Shown here: positions 17,331-26,049 of the stretch, one piece after another
How positions within the stretch are numbered: position 1 is the stretch's first letter
Layout: each line of letters opens with the position of its first letter
Origin: Stieleria magnilauensis
GTDB lineage: Bacteria; Planctomycetota; Planctomycetia; Pirellulales; Pirellulaceae
Assembly: GCA_007753675.1 (NCBI GenBank)
Contig: CP036432.1
Coordinates: forward strand, 7,628,233-7,692,232
Direction of reading: 5' to 3'
DNA length: 64,000 bases
The notes under the pieces: generated by a model
What the model was told of the DNA's origin: nothing
The model's input: the letters and a program-made list of their open reading frames with translations, nothing else
The model's database searches: none
Program-made: the position numbers and the translations under genes

Positions 17331-18587
17331 ATGAGAAATCCTATGCGAGTTGCTTCCGTTTCGCTGATGTTGCTCTCGGCAGCCGTGATGGTGCCGAATT
17401 TGACTGCCGCCGATTGGCCACAATTTCGTGGCCCCGGTGGTCAGGGTGTGACGAGTGACACCAACCTGCCGCTGGTCTGGAGCGAATCAGAGAACGTCGC
17501 CTGGAAGACAGAATTGCCGGGGTATGGCGCGTCGAGTCCGATTGCGCTCGGGGATCGCTTGTACGTGACTTGTTACAGCGGTTATGGGATCGACCGCGAG
17601 AATCCCGGGCGGATGGAAGACCTGACGCTGCACGTTGTTTGCCTCGGTAACGACGGAGAGATCGTTTGGGACCAACATGTCCAGCCTAAACTCCCTGAAT
17701 CCGAACGCGTGCGTGACCACGGCTACGCGGCTGCAACACCCGCAACCGACGGAGAGTTTCTGTACGTCTTCTTCGGCAAGACCGGTGTGTTGAAATTCGA
17801 CCTGGACGGCAATCAACTTTGGCAAGCCGACGTGGGTGATAGGACGCACGGTTGGGGCTGTGGGACTTCACCGGTCTTATACAGAAATCTGGTGATCGTC
17901 AACGCGAGTGTCGAGAGTGGTTCGCTGGTGGCGATCGACAAGGAGACGGGCGAGGAAGTCTGGCGTGCCGGCGGGATGGACGCTTCCTGGAACACGCCGC
18001 ACCTGGTGGACGTCGGCGGCGGTAAACAGGAACTGGTGGTCAGCGTCAAAGACAAGATCCTGGCGTTTGACCCGGCAACCGGGGCCCCGTTGTGGAACTG
18101 CGACGGGATCCCCGACTACGTTTGCCCCAGCATTGTCTCGCAAGACGGCGTCGTTTATGTCATCGGTGGGCGAACTTCGCGTGCCATCGCGGTGCGCGCT
18201 GGTGGCCGGGGCGACGTCACGGACACCCATCGATTGTGGGAAGCCAAGGCGGGGGCGAATGTCGTTTCGCCTGTGATCCACCAGGGGCACCTGTATTGGG
18301 TCAGCGATCGCAACACGATCGCCTACTGCGTGCGACTGGCGGACGGCGAAGTGGTCTACGCCGAACGGTTTCGCGGCCAGCCTTACGCGTCCGCTTTGGC
18401 CGGTGATGGCAAGCTGTACGTCGTCACCCGAAACGGCGGCACCTATGTCTTGGCTGCCAAGCCCGAGTTTGAGCAACTCGCCCACAACCGACTCGACGAT
18501 CGCAGTACCTTCAACGCCAGCCCGATCGTCGCCGACGGCAAACTGTATTTGCGCAGCGACAAATACTTGTATTGCATCGGCGAGTAA
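17331..18587 (+). CDS. Secreted PQQ-like beta-propeller protein
   Basis: About 418 residues from the ATG at 17331 (alternative 17343). Both give a signal peptide (RVASVSLMLLSAAVM) ahead of AADWPQFRGPGGQGVTSD. Longer starts would overlap the previous gene. Blade motifs include FDLDGNQLWQADVGD, IDKETGEEVWRAGG and FDPATGAPLWNCDG. It is similar in architecture to the product at 13818-15176 and, like it, lacks dehydrogenase residues. Its stop is one base from the convergent sulfatase stop, leaving no room for an independent terminator. Confidence 0.85.
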   Translation: MRNPMRVASVSLMLLSAAVMVPNLTAADWPQFRGPGGQGVTSDTNLPLVWSESENVAWKTELPGYGASSPIALGDRLYVTCYSGYGIDRENPGRMEDLTLHVVCLGNDGEIVWDQHVQPKLPESERVRDHGYAAATPATDGEFLYVFFGKTGVLKFDLDGNQLWQADVGDRTHGWGCGTSPVLYRNLVIVNASVESGSLVAIDKETGEEVWRAGGMDASWNTPHLVDVGGGKQELVVSVKDKILAFDPATGAPLWNCDGIPDYVCPSIVSQDGVVYVIGGRTSRAIAVRAGGRGDVTDTHRLWEAKAGANVVSPVIHQGHLYWVSDRNTIAYCVRLADGEVVYAERFRGQPYASALAGDGKLYVVTRNGGTYVLAAKPEFEQLAHNRLDDRSTFNASPIVADGKLYLRSDKYLYCIGE

Positions 18588-18588
18588 G

Positions 18589-20067
18589 TCAAGGGTTGAC
18601 CGCGCCGTTCAAGTCACGGCTTCGCGACGCCCGCTTGATGGCGGCGAGTTCCTCGCGCAGTGAATCGACCAGTTTCGGATGCTGGTCGACCAAGTTGTTC
18701 GTTTCGCCGAGGTCTTCGGCCAGGTTGTACAGTTGGCCTTTGGGGTTCTTGGGCTTGCCCTTGGCTCCGCGGTCGCTGAACCCTCCCGATCCGTCTCCGT
18801 CGATGAACTTCCAATCCCCACGGCGAATCGTCATCAGGCCTTTGCCGCTTTGAAGTGCGAGCGAGGGGCGTTGGGGCGCCGTGGAGGGTTTTCCGGTCAG
18901 TTCGCCGAGAAAGCTGAAACTGTCCGGTCCGACATCTGTCTTGTCTTTGTTTTGAAAGACCCCCGCACCGGTCAGTTCATCGGCGGTGGCGAGGAAATCG
19001 ACGAAGCTGATCGTTTTGTCGCTGACCGAATTGGCCGCAACGGTTCCCGGCCAACGCGCGATCATCGGCATCCGGTGGCCGCATTCCCAGGCGTCCGCTT
19101 TCATCCCGCGCAGTCCACCCGAACTGTCGTGTCCGAATCGCTGCACGTCGGTTTCGTACCAGACCGGCCCGTTGTCGCTGGTGAAGATCACCAGCGTGTC
19201 GTCGGTCATCTTTGCCGCATCGAGTTGCTTGAGGATCTTGCCGATCATCGCATCGACCATCATCGCAAAATCACCGTACATCCCCGCGCCCGACTTGCCG
19301 GCAAACTCATCGGCGGGCAGCCACGGTGTGTGGGGCGCCGGATAGGCCACGTAGAGCATCAGCGGTTGATCGCGTCCGGCGTGCGACTGGATCACCCCGC
19401 AGGCCTCGTCGGTGAATTTGGGCAAGACGTCTTTCAGTTCCATCCCCGGGGCGATCCCACCGGCCCGCCAAAACGCCCCTTGGATCGGCGACCAGCCTTC
19501 ACTCTGATTCGCCTCGATCGAATCCGACGGCGGCGCGACGGCCATCCGGTCTCGGATGTAGAAGTACGGTGGAATATCCGTCGACGCCCGGATGCCGAAG
19601 AACGAATCGAATCCACGGTCGACGGGACCACCGGGCAAGGGTTTGTCATAGCCGTCCTCATCGAACCCCACGTGCCACTTGCCGACCATCGCGGTTCGAT
19701 AACCGACGTCCCGCAGCAGCGACGGCAAGGTGACTTCGTCGGGCTCGATCAACGCCTGCTTGGGCCAGCGCCCCACATTGATTCGAAACGGATAGCGTCC
19801 CGTCATCAACCCGTAACGCGACATGTGACACAGCGGTCCCGACGCGTGCGCGTCGGTAAATCGCATGCCTTCGGCCGCCAAGGAATCGATGTTCGGCGTC
19901 GGGATCTTACTGTCGGGATTGAAGCACCCGGGATCCCCGTACCCCATGTCATCGACCAGGATCAGGACGATATTGGGCAACTCGGCCGATTGGGCCTGGC
20001 CTGAGAAACCAACGATGAACAAGGCGATCATCGCGAACGATGCGATCGATTTTTGAGCGGCAATCAT
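18589..20067 (-). CDS. Sulfatase with variant CHMSR active-site motif
   Basis: 492 residues from the ATG at 20067, which opens a signal peptide (IASFAMIALFIVGFSGQAQS). The alkaline-phosphatase-like sulfatase fold is clear: PNIVLILVDDMGYGD holds the metal Asp pair, MVGKWHVG a catalytic Lys/His pair, and FTSDNGP the Asp-Asn. The formylglycine site, normally C-x-P-x-R, reads CHMSRYGLMTGR (Cys at about residue 80): the Cys and Arg are kept but Pro is replaced by Met. Substrate is unknown. No anaerobic or FGE maturase gene is nearby. Confidence 0.88.
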   Translation of the reverse strand: MIAAQKSIASFAMIALFIVGFSGQAQSAELPNIVLILVDDMGYGDPGCFNPDSKIPTPNIDSLAAEGMRFTDAHASGPLCHMSRYGLMTGRYPFRINVGRWPKQALIEPDEVTLPSLLRDVGYRTAMVGKWHVGFDEDGYDKPLPGGPVDRGFDSFFGIRASTDIPPYFYIRDRMAVAPPSDSIEANQSEGWSPIQGAFWRAGGIAPGMELKDVLPKFTDEACGVIQSHAGRDQPLMLYVAYPAPHTPWLPADEFAGKSGAGMYGDFAMMVDAMIGKILKQLDAAKMTDDTLVIFTSDNGPVWYETDVQRFGHDSSGGLRGMKADAWECGHRMPMIARWPGTVAANSVSDKTISFVDFLATADELTGAGVFQNKDKTDVGPDSFSFLGELTGKPSTAPQRPSLALQSGKGLMTIRRGDWKFIDGDGSGGFSDRGAKGKPKNPKGQLYNLAEDLGETNNLVDQHPKLVDSLREELAAIKRASRSRDLNGAVNP

Positions 20068-20161
20068 TGTGAGATCTACGCGGGGAGAACGTGGCGGGAG
20101 CCTCTCGTCGGGGAAGGACAATCGCAGCATTCTAATCGACAGCAGTTGGACGCGTGCCGAT

Positions 20162-20222
20162 AGCCAACAAAGGGGTCAGGCAGCCAACAAAGGGGTCAGG
20201 CCTCTTTTGACGTTAAAAGGGG
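20162..20222. repeat. Tandem 20-nt repeat and inverted REP-like left end
   Basis: AGCCAACAAAGGGGTCAGGC occurs twice in tandem at 20162-20181 and 20182-20201. CCTCTTTTGACGTTAAAAGG follows and can fold on itself (CTTTT/AAAAG). It lies just upstream of the RAYT transposase gene and probably belongs to the ends recognised by it. Confidence 0.7.
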
Positions 20223-20298
20223 CCACCCATAAGTTTTGACAGATGACCGTTGTTTTGGTCTACTTTCCTCTGGCTTCATTCACCTTGGGGAGATTGCT

Positions 20299-21450
20299 AT
20301 GGCTCGGAAACCTCGCTCCGAAGTTGTTGATCCTGCCGATGTTCAGGTGTTGCACTGCGTGCAACGCTGTGTCCGCAGGGCGTTCTTGTGCGGCAAGGAC
20401 CACTTCACCGGCCAGTCCTTCGAACATCGACGGGAGTGGATTCGCAGCCGGCTGGAGTTTCTCGCGTCGGTCTTTGCGATCGATTGCCTGACCTTTGCTG
20501 TAATGAGCAACCATCTGCACGTGGTGCTCCGCAGCCGGGCCGATGTCGCAGCGACCTGGAGTGATGAAGAGGTCGCTCGACGTTGGCTGCGTTTGTTTCC
20601 CAAACGTCGTAACAAAGACGGTTCGCCGGCGACGCCGACTAAGCCAGAGATTGACATGATTGTCAATTGTCCCGAGGTGTTGGCGGAGCGACGGTCTCGG
20701 TTGAGCGATGTCAGCTGGTGGATGCGATGCACCGCCGAGAACATCGCCCGCCGCGCCAACGCGGAGGATGAGTGCACCGGCAGATTCTGGGAAGGACGCT
20801 ACAAGGCTCAGGTGTTGCTCGATGAAGCATCACTGTTGGCGTGCGCGGCCTACGTCGATTTGAATCCGATTCGGGCTGCGCTCGCCGAAACGCCTGAAGA
20901 GAGCCAGTTTACCGGTGCCAAGGCACGGATTGATGACCTTGTTGAGCAAGAGACGGTCGAGCCGGAGCCGAAAGCAGGCCGCTTGCGGGACCGGAAGTCC
21001 AAGGCAGCGGCTTGCGCAGGCGATCAGCCTAAGTATGGTCGGCGTCGGACGCATGACTGGGAGCGAAGTCGGCGTCGCAAGCGAAGCGGATGGATGAGTC
21101 CGGTCGAGGTAGACGAGCAGAATGACTCAGCGGGTCCGGATGTGGAATCGAGTGGCCGCAGGGCGAGCAAGAAGGGGTTCTTGAGTGTATCGCTTGCCAG
21201 ATACCTTGAGCTGCTTGATTGGACTGGTCGGCAAGTCCACAAGCAGAAGGCGGGGCAGATCCCAGAGCACCTCGCTCCGATCCTAAGCCGGATCGGTCTG
21301 GACAGTCACGGTTGGTGCGAACTGGTGAAGAAGTTCGGCAAGATCTTCAAGCGTGCCGCGGGGGCGACTGACAATCTAGCGGCTGAAGCCACACGTTGCG
21401 GCCAAGGTTGGCTCTGTGCGCCGGGGAACCCGCTGCAGCCGTCAGGCTGA
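20299..21450 (+). CDS. REP-associated tyrosine transposase (IS200/Y1 family)
   Basis: 383 residues from the ATG at 20299, preceded by GGGGAGA. The HUH motif is NHLHVVLRS (HLH at 72-74) and the likely catalytic Tyr is in CAAYVDLNPIRAALAET (Y185). These are hallmarks of RAYTs, single-strand nucleases that act on REP hairpins. It is longer than typical RAYTs (about 165-220 residues), with an insertion between HUH and Tyr and a basic C-terminal extension of about 180 residues (RDRKSKAAACAG, RRRKRSGWMSPVEV) of unknown role. The frame is intact, so it may be active. Confidence 0.85.
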   Translation: MARKPRSEVVDPADVQVLHCVQRCVRRAFLCGKDHFTGQSFEHRREWIRSRLEFLASVFAIDCLTFAVMSNHLHVVLRSRADVAATWSDEEVARRWLRLFPKRRNKDGSPATPTKPEIDMIVNCPEVLAERRSRLSDVSWWMRCTAENIARRANAEDECTGRFWEGRYKAQVLLDEASLLACAAYVDLNPIRAALAETPEESQFTGAKARIDDLVEQETVEPEPKAGRLRDRKSKAAACAGDQPKYGRRRTHDWERSRRRKRSGWMSPVEVDEQNDSAGPDVESSGRRASKKGFLSVSLARYLELLDWTGRQVHKQKAGQIPEHLAPILSRIGLDSHGWCELVKKFGKIFKRAAGATDNLAAEATRCGQGWLCAPGNPLQPSG

Positions 21451-21541
21451 TTCAAGCCGTCGCATCTTCAGGGCCGATAAGTCAAGCAGTTGGTGTTGGC
21501 TGCTGCGCTGACGATGGCAACTCGTTCGGTTTTCGACCGCA

Positions 21542-21710
21542 GTTCGATCCATTGGCAGAGAAAACGGAATGTGAGCGACCTGCCTGCCACTCCGCGCTGC
21601 TGTGGAGTTTGGGTGGCCCCTTTTGAGACCGTCGGTTCGATCCATTGGCAGAGAAAACGGAATGTGAGCGACCTGCCGTGCCGCTCCGGTGGAGTTTGGG
21701 TGGCCCCTTA
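21542..21710 (+). repeat. Direct duplication at the right end of the RAYT unit
   Basis: A segment starting GTTCGATCCATTGGCAGAGA and ending GTGGAGTTTGGGTGGCCCC occurs at 21542-21624 and again at 21635-21709, period 93 bp. The copies differ by a short indel in the middle. Both carry the right-end sequence complementary to the left end of the transposase unit. Confidence 0.8.
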
Positions 21711-21724
21711 TGAGGGCCGGCGCG

Positions 21725-22486
21725 TTAGCGCCGGTACTCGTTCAAGAATCCGCCGCGGGATGCGGTCTCGGTGCGGGGGTTGAAGATCTTTCGGGTGCGT
21801 TGTGGGGCGTAGGGTTGTTCGCGGACAGGATACGCGGCCTGACCGGGTGACTCGATGATGATCTCGCCCGCCGGTGGCCCGTAGCTTTCGGTCATCCCTC
21901 CGCCGCAGTTGCAGCCGCCTTCGCATCCGCACGCCGGTTCGCAACTGCAAGGGCCTTCACACCCACAGGCCGGTTCAAAGCCACAGCCGGGTTCGAAACC
22001 ACATGCCGGTTCGAAACCACAGCCCGGCTCCATGACGGCGCAGTCGCAGGGGCCTTCGCAGCCGCATGCCGGCTCGATGCCGCAGCTATCACAACCATCG
22101 CATCCGCTTGCACAGGCCGGGGCGAATCCGCGTCGGGTCGTGGAGATCGGACCCGGGTCGCAGCCGCAGCGGTATCCCCAAAGTGTTCGGACGCCTGCAA
22201 ACACACTGCGGCACTTGCCGCAGCTTTGTCCGTTGTAATTGCCACAGGCATCGCAAGGATCGGTGCAGTCGGCCGGATGATTGATCCATGGATCGACATA
22301 CAACTCGCCGCATCCGGTGCACGAGTTACAGCTGCCGCAAGAGGAGTCGCTGCAACCGGCGTCGCAACTGCCGCCCCATCCCGGTCCGATCGACGTGCCG
22401 CAACAGCCGGCTCCCATCGGTCCGACGCATCCGGTCAGCGAGACTGTGATCCATCCAACGAGTAACAAGCCCAACACGCGTGACAT
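21725..22486 (-). CDS. Cys/Gly-rich lipoprotein with repeats
   Basis: 253 residues. The N-terminus is a lipoprotein signal with lipobox LTGC (Cys 20). The mature part is very rich in Cys and Gly, with CxxC clusters (SCGSCNSCTGCG, CDPCDACG-like) and near-perfect repeats of the type EPACGFEPGCGFEP followed by CGCEGPCSCEPACGCEGGC (about residues 135-195). The C-terminus is charged and lacks Cys (RKIFNPRTETASRGG). Cys-rich secreted proteins are common in planctomycetes and may be cross-linked at the cell surface, but no enzymatic or metal-binding role can be assigned. Confidence 0.75.
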   Translation of the reverse strand: MSRVLGLLLVGWITVSLTGCVGPMGAGCCGTSIGPGWGGSCDAGCSDSSCGSCNSCTGCGELYVDPWINHPADCTDPCDACGNYNGQSCGKCRSVFAGVRTLWGYRCGCDPGPISTTRRGFAPACASGCDGCDSCGIEPACGCEGPCDCAVMEPGCGFEPACGFEPGCGFEPACGCEGPCSCEPACGCEGGCNCGGGMTESYGPPAGEIIIESPGQAAYPVREQPYAPQRTRKIFNPRTETASRGGFLNEYRR

Positions 22487-22855
22487 CGTGATTCATCCCT
22501 GAAACGAAATCGCTTGCGAATTCCTTTGCAAAAAGTTCTCGCATGCCTTGTGATCTAATCCAACAACAGGCGACCGGCACGCCCTGCCTGCTGGCACGCC
22601 TGTCTAGAGTCGTCATCGTCAACGCAACCGTCAAAGTTGACTAAAACTGCGTAAACGGATTCTTTCGTTTCCCGGCGGGGTTCACGTCTCGGTTCCAGGC
22701 GGGTTGAAAATGCGTCTTTCATTCTCGGAGGAGATTTCGCTAGTGTCCGACGTTGAACGTGGATGGCCGGTCGAAATTAGATTGGCACCCGGCGATCCTG
22801 TTTCACGAACCGATGTTTCACGGACACCGCTCAACGCCCGAGAGTTGCCTTCCTC
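22487..22855. other. Divergent intergenic region
   Basis: 369 bp between the Cys-rich lipoprotein and the PAP2 gene. An imperfect inverted repeat CAGGCG...CGCCTG lies near 22565-22601. Promoters for both genes must be here, but I see no convincing -35/-10 pair. Confidence 0.4.
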
Positions 22856-23701
22856 ATGCGATCTGCAGCACCACTCCACGAGACCCCCAGCGGCGATGAA
22901 CCCGGCCGGCCGACACCGCGGCCCGAACCCGCGGTGGGCGATGCAAGCTTGCGTTTGGTCTATCCGCAGACCGAGGGGGCTGTGGCCGCGTTTCGGGTCA
23001 GCGCCCTGCTCTGGTTCGCCGGAATGCTGTTGCTGTCGGTGCCGATGATCACGTTGATCGACATTTCCGTGGCGCGGTGGTTTTCAAATGATCCGTTGCC
23101 GCGCGAGCTTCGCAACGGACTGGAGTTGATGCAGATCTTCTCGCACGGCAGCGGTGTCTTTTTGGTGCTGTTCGGGATCTTTTTGATGGCTCCCCAGTGT
23201 CGCTGGCATTTGCCTCGTCTGGCGACGCTGGCGATCGGTGCCGGAGCGATTGCGACGTTGGCAAAGATGTTTGTCTTACGTCCGCGTCCGTCGGGATTGA
23301 ACTTGGACGTCGCGTCGATCGATTCGGCGTGGCTGTGGGCGTTCGACTGGACGCTCTCCCAGGTCGCCACGTTTGATGCCAGCACGCGCGCCTTTCCCAG
23401 TGGGAACATGGCGACGGCCACCGCGTTGACGGTTGGGTTGTGGATGGTGTTGCCCCGAGGTCGCTGGTTGTTTGCGGCGATCTGTTTTGGGACCGGGGTG
23501 CAACGACTGGCGAGCATGGCTCACTTTCCCAGCGACATCCTGGGTGGTGCGGCGTTCGGGTTGATTTGGGCGTTCGTGTGTTTGCACCCGCGGCTGCTGG
23601 GCAACTTGTTTGACAAGATGCAACCCGAATCGGAACCACGTCGACGCCGGCGGACAGTTGGTGAGGCGACAGAGCAGGACACGTCCAACGCAGCGGCCTA
23701 A
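22856..23701 (+). CDS. PAP2-family membrane phosphatase with PSGN variant
   Basis: 281 residues with about six membrane segments after a proline-rich 40-residue cytoplasmic start. The three PAP2 motifs are at the right places: KMFVLRPRP (137-145), FPSGN (180-184) and RLASMAHFPSD (R217, H223, D227). The second motif normally reads PSGH; here Asn replaces the His that acts in acid-base catalysis. Substrates in the family include undecaprenyl pyrophosphate and phosphatidic acid. With that change activity may be weak or lost. The C-terminal tail is Arg-rich. Confidence 0.82.
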   Translation: MRSAAPLHETPSGDEPGRPTPRPEPAVGDASLRLVYPQTEGAVAAFRVSALLWFAGMLLLSVPMITLIDISVARWFSNDPLPRELRNGLELMQIFSHGSGVFLVLFGIFLMAPQCRWHLPRLATLAIGAGAIATLAKMFVLRPRPSGLNLDVASIDSAWLWAFDWTLSQVATFDASTRAFPSGNMATATALTVGLWMVLPRGRWLFAAICFGTGVQRLASMAHFPSDILGGAAFGLIWAFVCLHPRLLGNLFDKMQPESEPRRRRRTVGEATEQDTSNAAA

Positions 23702-23746
23702 ACGCCCGATGCCGCGAACAACAGGCACCCCATTTGTCGCGATGCG

Positions 23747-24436
23747 TTACTCTTTGAAACGGTAGCCGACACCGCGAACGGTTTCGATCAAGTCGGCGGC
23801 GCTACCCATCTTTTTGCGGAGCGCGCGGACATGGACATCGATGGTGCGGTCCAGGACAACCGTGTCTTCGCCCAACGCGGCATCGACCAATTCGCTACGG
23901 CCGAAGGCGCGTCCGGGTTGTCGGATCAGGGCGTCGAGCAGCCGGAATTCACTCTTGGTCAACTTGAGCGGAGACTCTTCGACCGTGACCACGAAGCGTC
24001 GGCGATCGACGGTCACGTTTTGGTGGCTGACCGATTCATGGTCGTCCAACATCGGTTCTCGTCGGCGCAGCAACGCTTTGATTCGTTGCAGCAGCACCTT
24101 GTAGCTTTCGACGGGTTTGACGACGTAGTCATCGGCACCGACGGCGAACCCGACCACCTGATCTGACTCTTCGCCCATGGCGGTCAGCATCAGAATCAGC
24201 GTTTCCCGGGTCTTGGGATCGGCACGCAACTGTTTGCAGACTTCGATGCCACCGAGGATCGGCAGATCGATGTCCAGGATGACGAGATCGGGAAGATAGA
24301 GTTTCGCCTGATCGACTCCCTCACGTCCGTCGCTGGCGCGATAGACTTCGTAGCCGGCTCGTTTGAGTTGATACTCAAGCGACTCCGCCAACGGGCCGTA
24401 ATCTTCGACGACCAAAACCTTGGTATTGGTGGACAT
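23747..24436 (-). CDS. PhoB-like OmpR-family response regulator
   Basis: 229 residues. Receiver with VEDYG, phospho-Asp D55 in VILDIDLPILGG, and Lys in DYVVKPVESYK. The winged helix ends in TIDVHVRALRKKMG and ETVRGVGYRFKE. The matching sensor kinase gene lies upstream on the same strand with a 182-bp gap. The pair resembles PhoB/PhoR by architecture, but no pst or phoU genes are in the window, so phosphate control is only a guess. Confidence 0.87.
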   Translation of the reverse strand: MSTNTKVLVVEDYGPLAESLEYQLKRAGYEVYRASDGREGVDQAKLYLPDLVILDIDLPILGGIEVCKQLRADPKTRETLILMLTAMGEESDQVVGFAVGADDYVVKPVESYKVLLQRIKALLRRREPMLDDHESVSHQNVTVDRRRFVVTVEESPLKLTKSEFRLLDALIRQPGRAFGRSELVDAALGEDTVVLDRTIDVHVRALRKKMGSAADLIETVRGVGYRFKE

Positions 24437-24618
24437 GCCTCAGCGTTTGACTGGATCCATGCGGACAAATCTCGAAAGGAGGCTGGCCGCCGTTTCCGCG
24501 TCTGGGGCGGTCGGCGGGCGGACAGCTCGCAAAACGACATCCTGGTGGAAATGCCTGAAAAGTACACCCTACTGAAGCACTTTTTCACCATGAAGCTTTC
24601 GTGAAGGCGTGGCGGGAA

Positions 24619-26049
24619 TCAGGGTTTGGGCAGCCAGACTTCGAACGTCGCCCCCTCCCCGGGGCTGCTCGTTACCGAAACCGTACCACCCAAGGCCCGG
24701 GTCAGGTTCTTGACGATCGCCAAGCCGATTCCGGTCCCCCCGTCGGCCGCCTTGCGGGCCCGCTTGACGCGATAGAAGCGTTCAAAGATCCGCTCCTGGA
24801 ACTCCGGGGCGATGCCGACGCCGTCGTCTTCCACGGCCATCATCCAGCCCTCATTCTCTTGCCGGCAGGACACGCTGACGTGCCCGCCGGCATCGGTGTG
24901 CCGAATCGCATTGCTGATCAGGTTTTGGGTGATCGCCAAGGCGGCTTCTTCGTCGGCCAGGACGTGAACCGGGGCACCGCTGGGACGCAGGGTCAATTCG
25001 ATTTGCTTGGCTGCGGCGACCGGCAGAAACGAACTGAAGGCCTGCCGGATCACTTTTTCCAGATCGATTGTCTGGACCATCAGCGTGCCCTTGCCGGATT
25101 GGGCGCGGGCCAATCGCATCATGTCCGCGATCAGGTCTTCCAGTCTCAAGCATTGTGTGTCGATTTGGGCGATGAAATGCTTGGCCGCTTCGGGGTCGTC
25201 CTCGATCGCCAATTCCACGGTTTCGGCATACCCTTTGATGGCCGCCAGCGGGGTTTTCAGTTCATGCGAAACGTTGGCGATGAATTCACGCCGGATCGCT
25301 TCGACACGATGGGCGTCGGTTTCGTCGCGCAAGACCAGCAACAGGTGCGGCGGATCGGCGTCATGGATCCGGCTGATGCGGACGGCCACAGGTCGAACGA
25401 TGGAGCCGTCGACGATTTCGACGGAGACGTTTTGATCGACGTTGTCACGTTGAGTCTTTCGAGTGGCCTGAATGATTTCGGGCACGCGAACGAGTTCTGC
25501 CAGGCGACGCCCCAAGTAGACGCTATCGATCGGGATCGCCAGCAACCGTGCTGCCGCTTCGTTGATCAGCAGGATCTCGGTCTTGGGGGACAGCATCACG
25601 ATCCCATCGGACATGTGAGACAAGACCGCGCCGGTGCGTGTCGATTCAGAATGCAGCTTTCGAAATCGCGCGTTCCAAGTCTCCGCACTCATGCGTTGTT
25701 TCTCGTAGGCGTTCTCTGCGTTCTCCCAACGAAGCAGGTTGTTGATCACTAGCGCGGTGCCGACCAGAAAGCAACTCGCAGCGGTCGCGACGAGGGTTTC
25801 GGTCGTGCCCGCATCCAACAGCGTGGTCAACCAGACGGTGAGGAACACGAACGCGATGCCGGTCACGATCATGCCCGAACGCGGTTGATAGCCGACGCGG
25901 GGAAACGAATCGACGGTCGCTTTTGTCGCTCGCGACGGGCCGGGTGGATCGTGCGTGGGCAAGGGCGCGGGCGCGACGGCGATGCCGCCGGAGCGTGTCG
26001 GCATCGCAGTGGAACCCTCTGCTGCGCCGTCTGGTGGCGTGTTGCTCAT
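24619..26049 (-). CDS. PhoR-like sensor histidine kinase
   Basis: 476 residues. Two membrane segments (about 60-80 and 85-106) are separated by a very short loop, followed by a PAS domain (HMSDGIVMLSPKTEILLINEAA) and HisKA with the phospho-His in IANVSHELKTPLAAIKGYA (about H262). HATPase boxes follow (NLISNAIRHTDAGG, VEDDGVGIAPEFQERIFERF, GTGIGLAIVKNL). The lack of a periplasmic domain is PhoR-like. The ATG at 26049 overlaps the TGA of the upstream phosphatase gene as TGATG; an in-frame GTG lies one codon earlier. Confidence 0.87.
   Translation of the reverse strand: MSNTPPDGAAEGSTAMPTRSGGIAVAPAPLPTHDPPGPSRATKATVDSFPRVGYQPRSGMIVTGIAFVFLTVWLTTLLDAGTTETLVATAASCFLVGTALVINNLLRWENAENAYEKQRMSAETWNARFRKLHSESTRTGAVLSHMSDGIVMLSPKTEILLINEAAARLLAIPIDSVYLGRRLAELVRVPEIIQATRKTQRDNVDQNVSVEIVDGSIVRPVAVRISRIHDADPPHLLLVLRDETDAHRVEAIRREFIANVSHELKTPLAAIKGYAETVELAIEDDPEAAKHFIAQIDTQCLRLEDLIADMMRLARAQSGKGTLMVQTIDLEKVIRQAFSSFLPVAAAKQIELTLRPSGAPVHVLADEEAALAITQNLISNAIRHTDAGGHVSVSCRQENEGWMMAVEDDGVGIAPEFQERIFERFYRVKRARKAADGGTGIGLAIVKNLTRALGGTVSVTSSPGEGATFEVWLPKP

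Larger units (their letters stand above)
20162..21709. mobile_element. RAYT/IS200-like element with REP-type ends
   Basis: The transposase gene is flanked by matching inverted ends: AAAAGGGGCCACCCA at 20215-20229 and its perfect complement TGGGTGGCCCCTTTT at 21610-21624, with a further right-end copy at 21697-21709. The left end also carries a tandem 20-nt repeat and the right end a 93-bp-period direct duplication. This layout suits a REP-associated Y1 transposase unit, which usually is not duplicated as a classical IS. The exact boundaries are inferred. Confidence 0.6.

Noticed and set aside
22704-23048. A plus-strand frame covering the start of the PAP2 gene
   Set aside because: It is in a different frame from the PAP2 motifs and ends in Arg/Cys-rich sequence without a domain.
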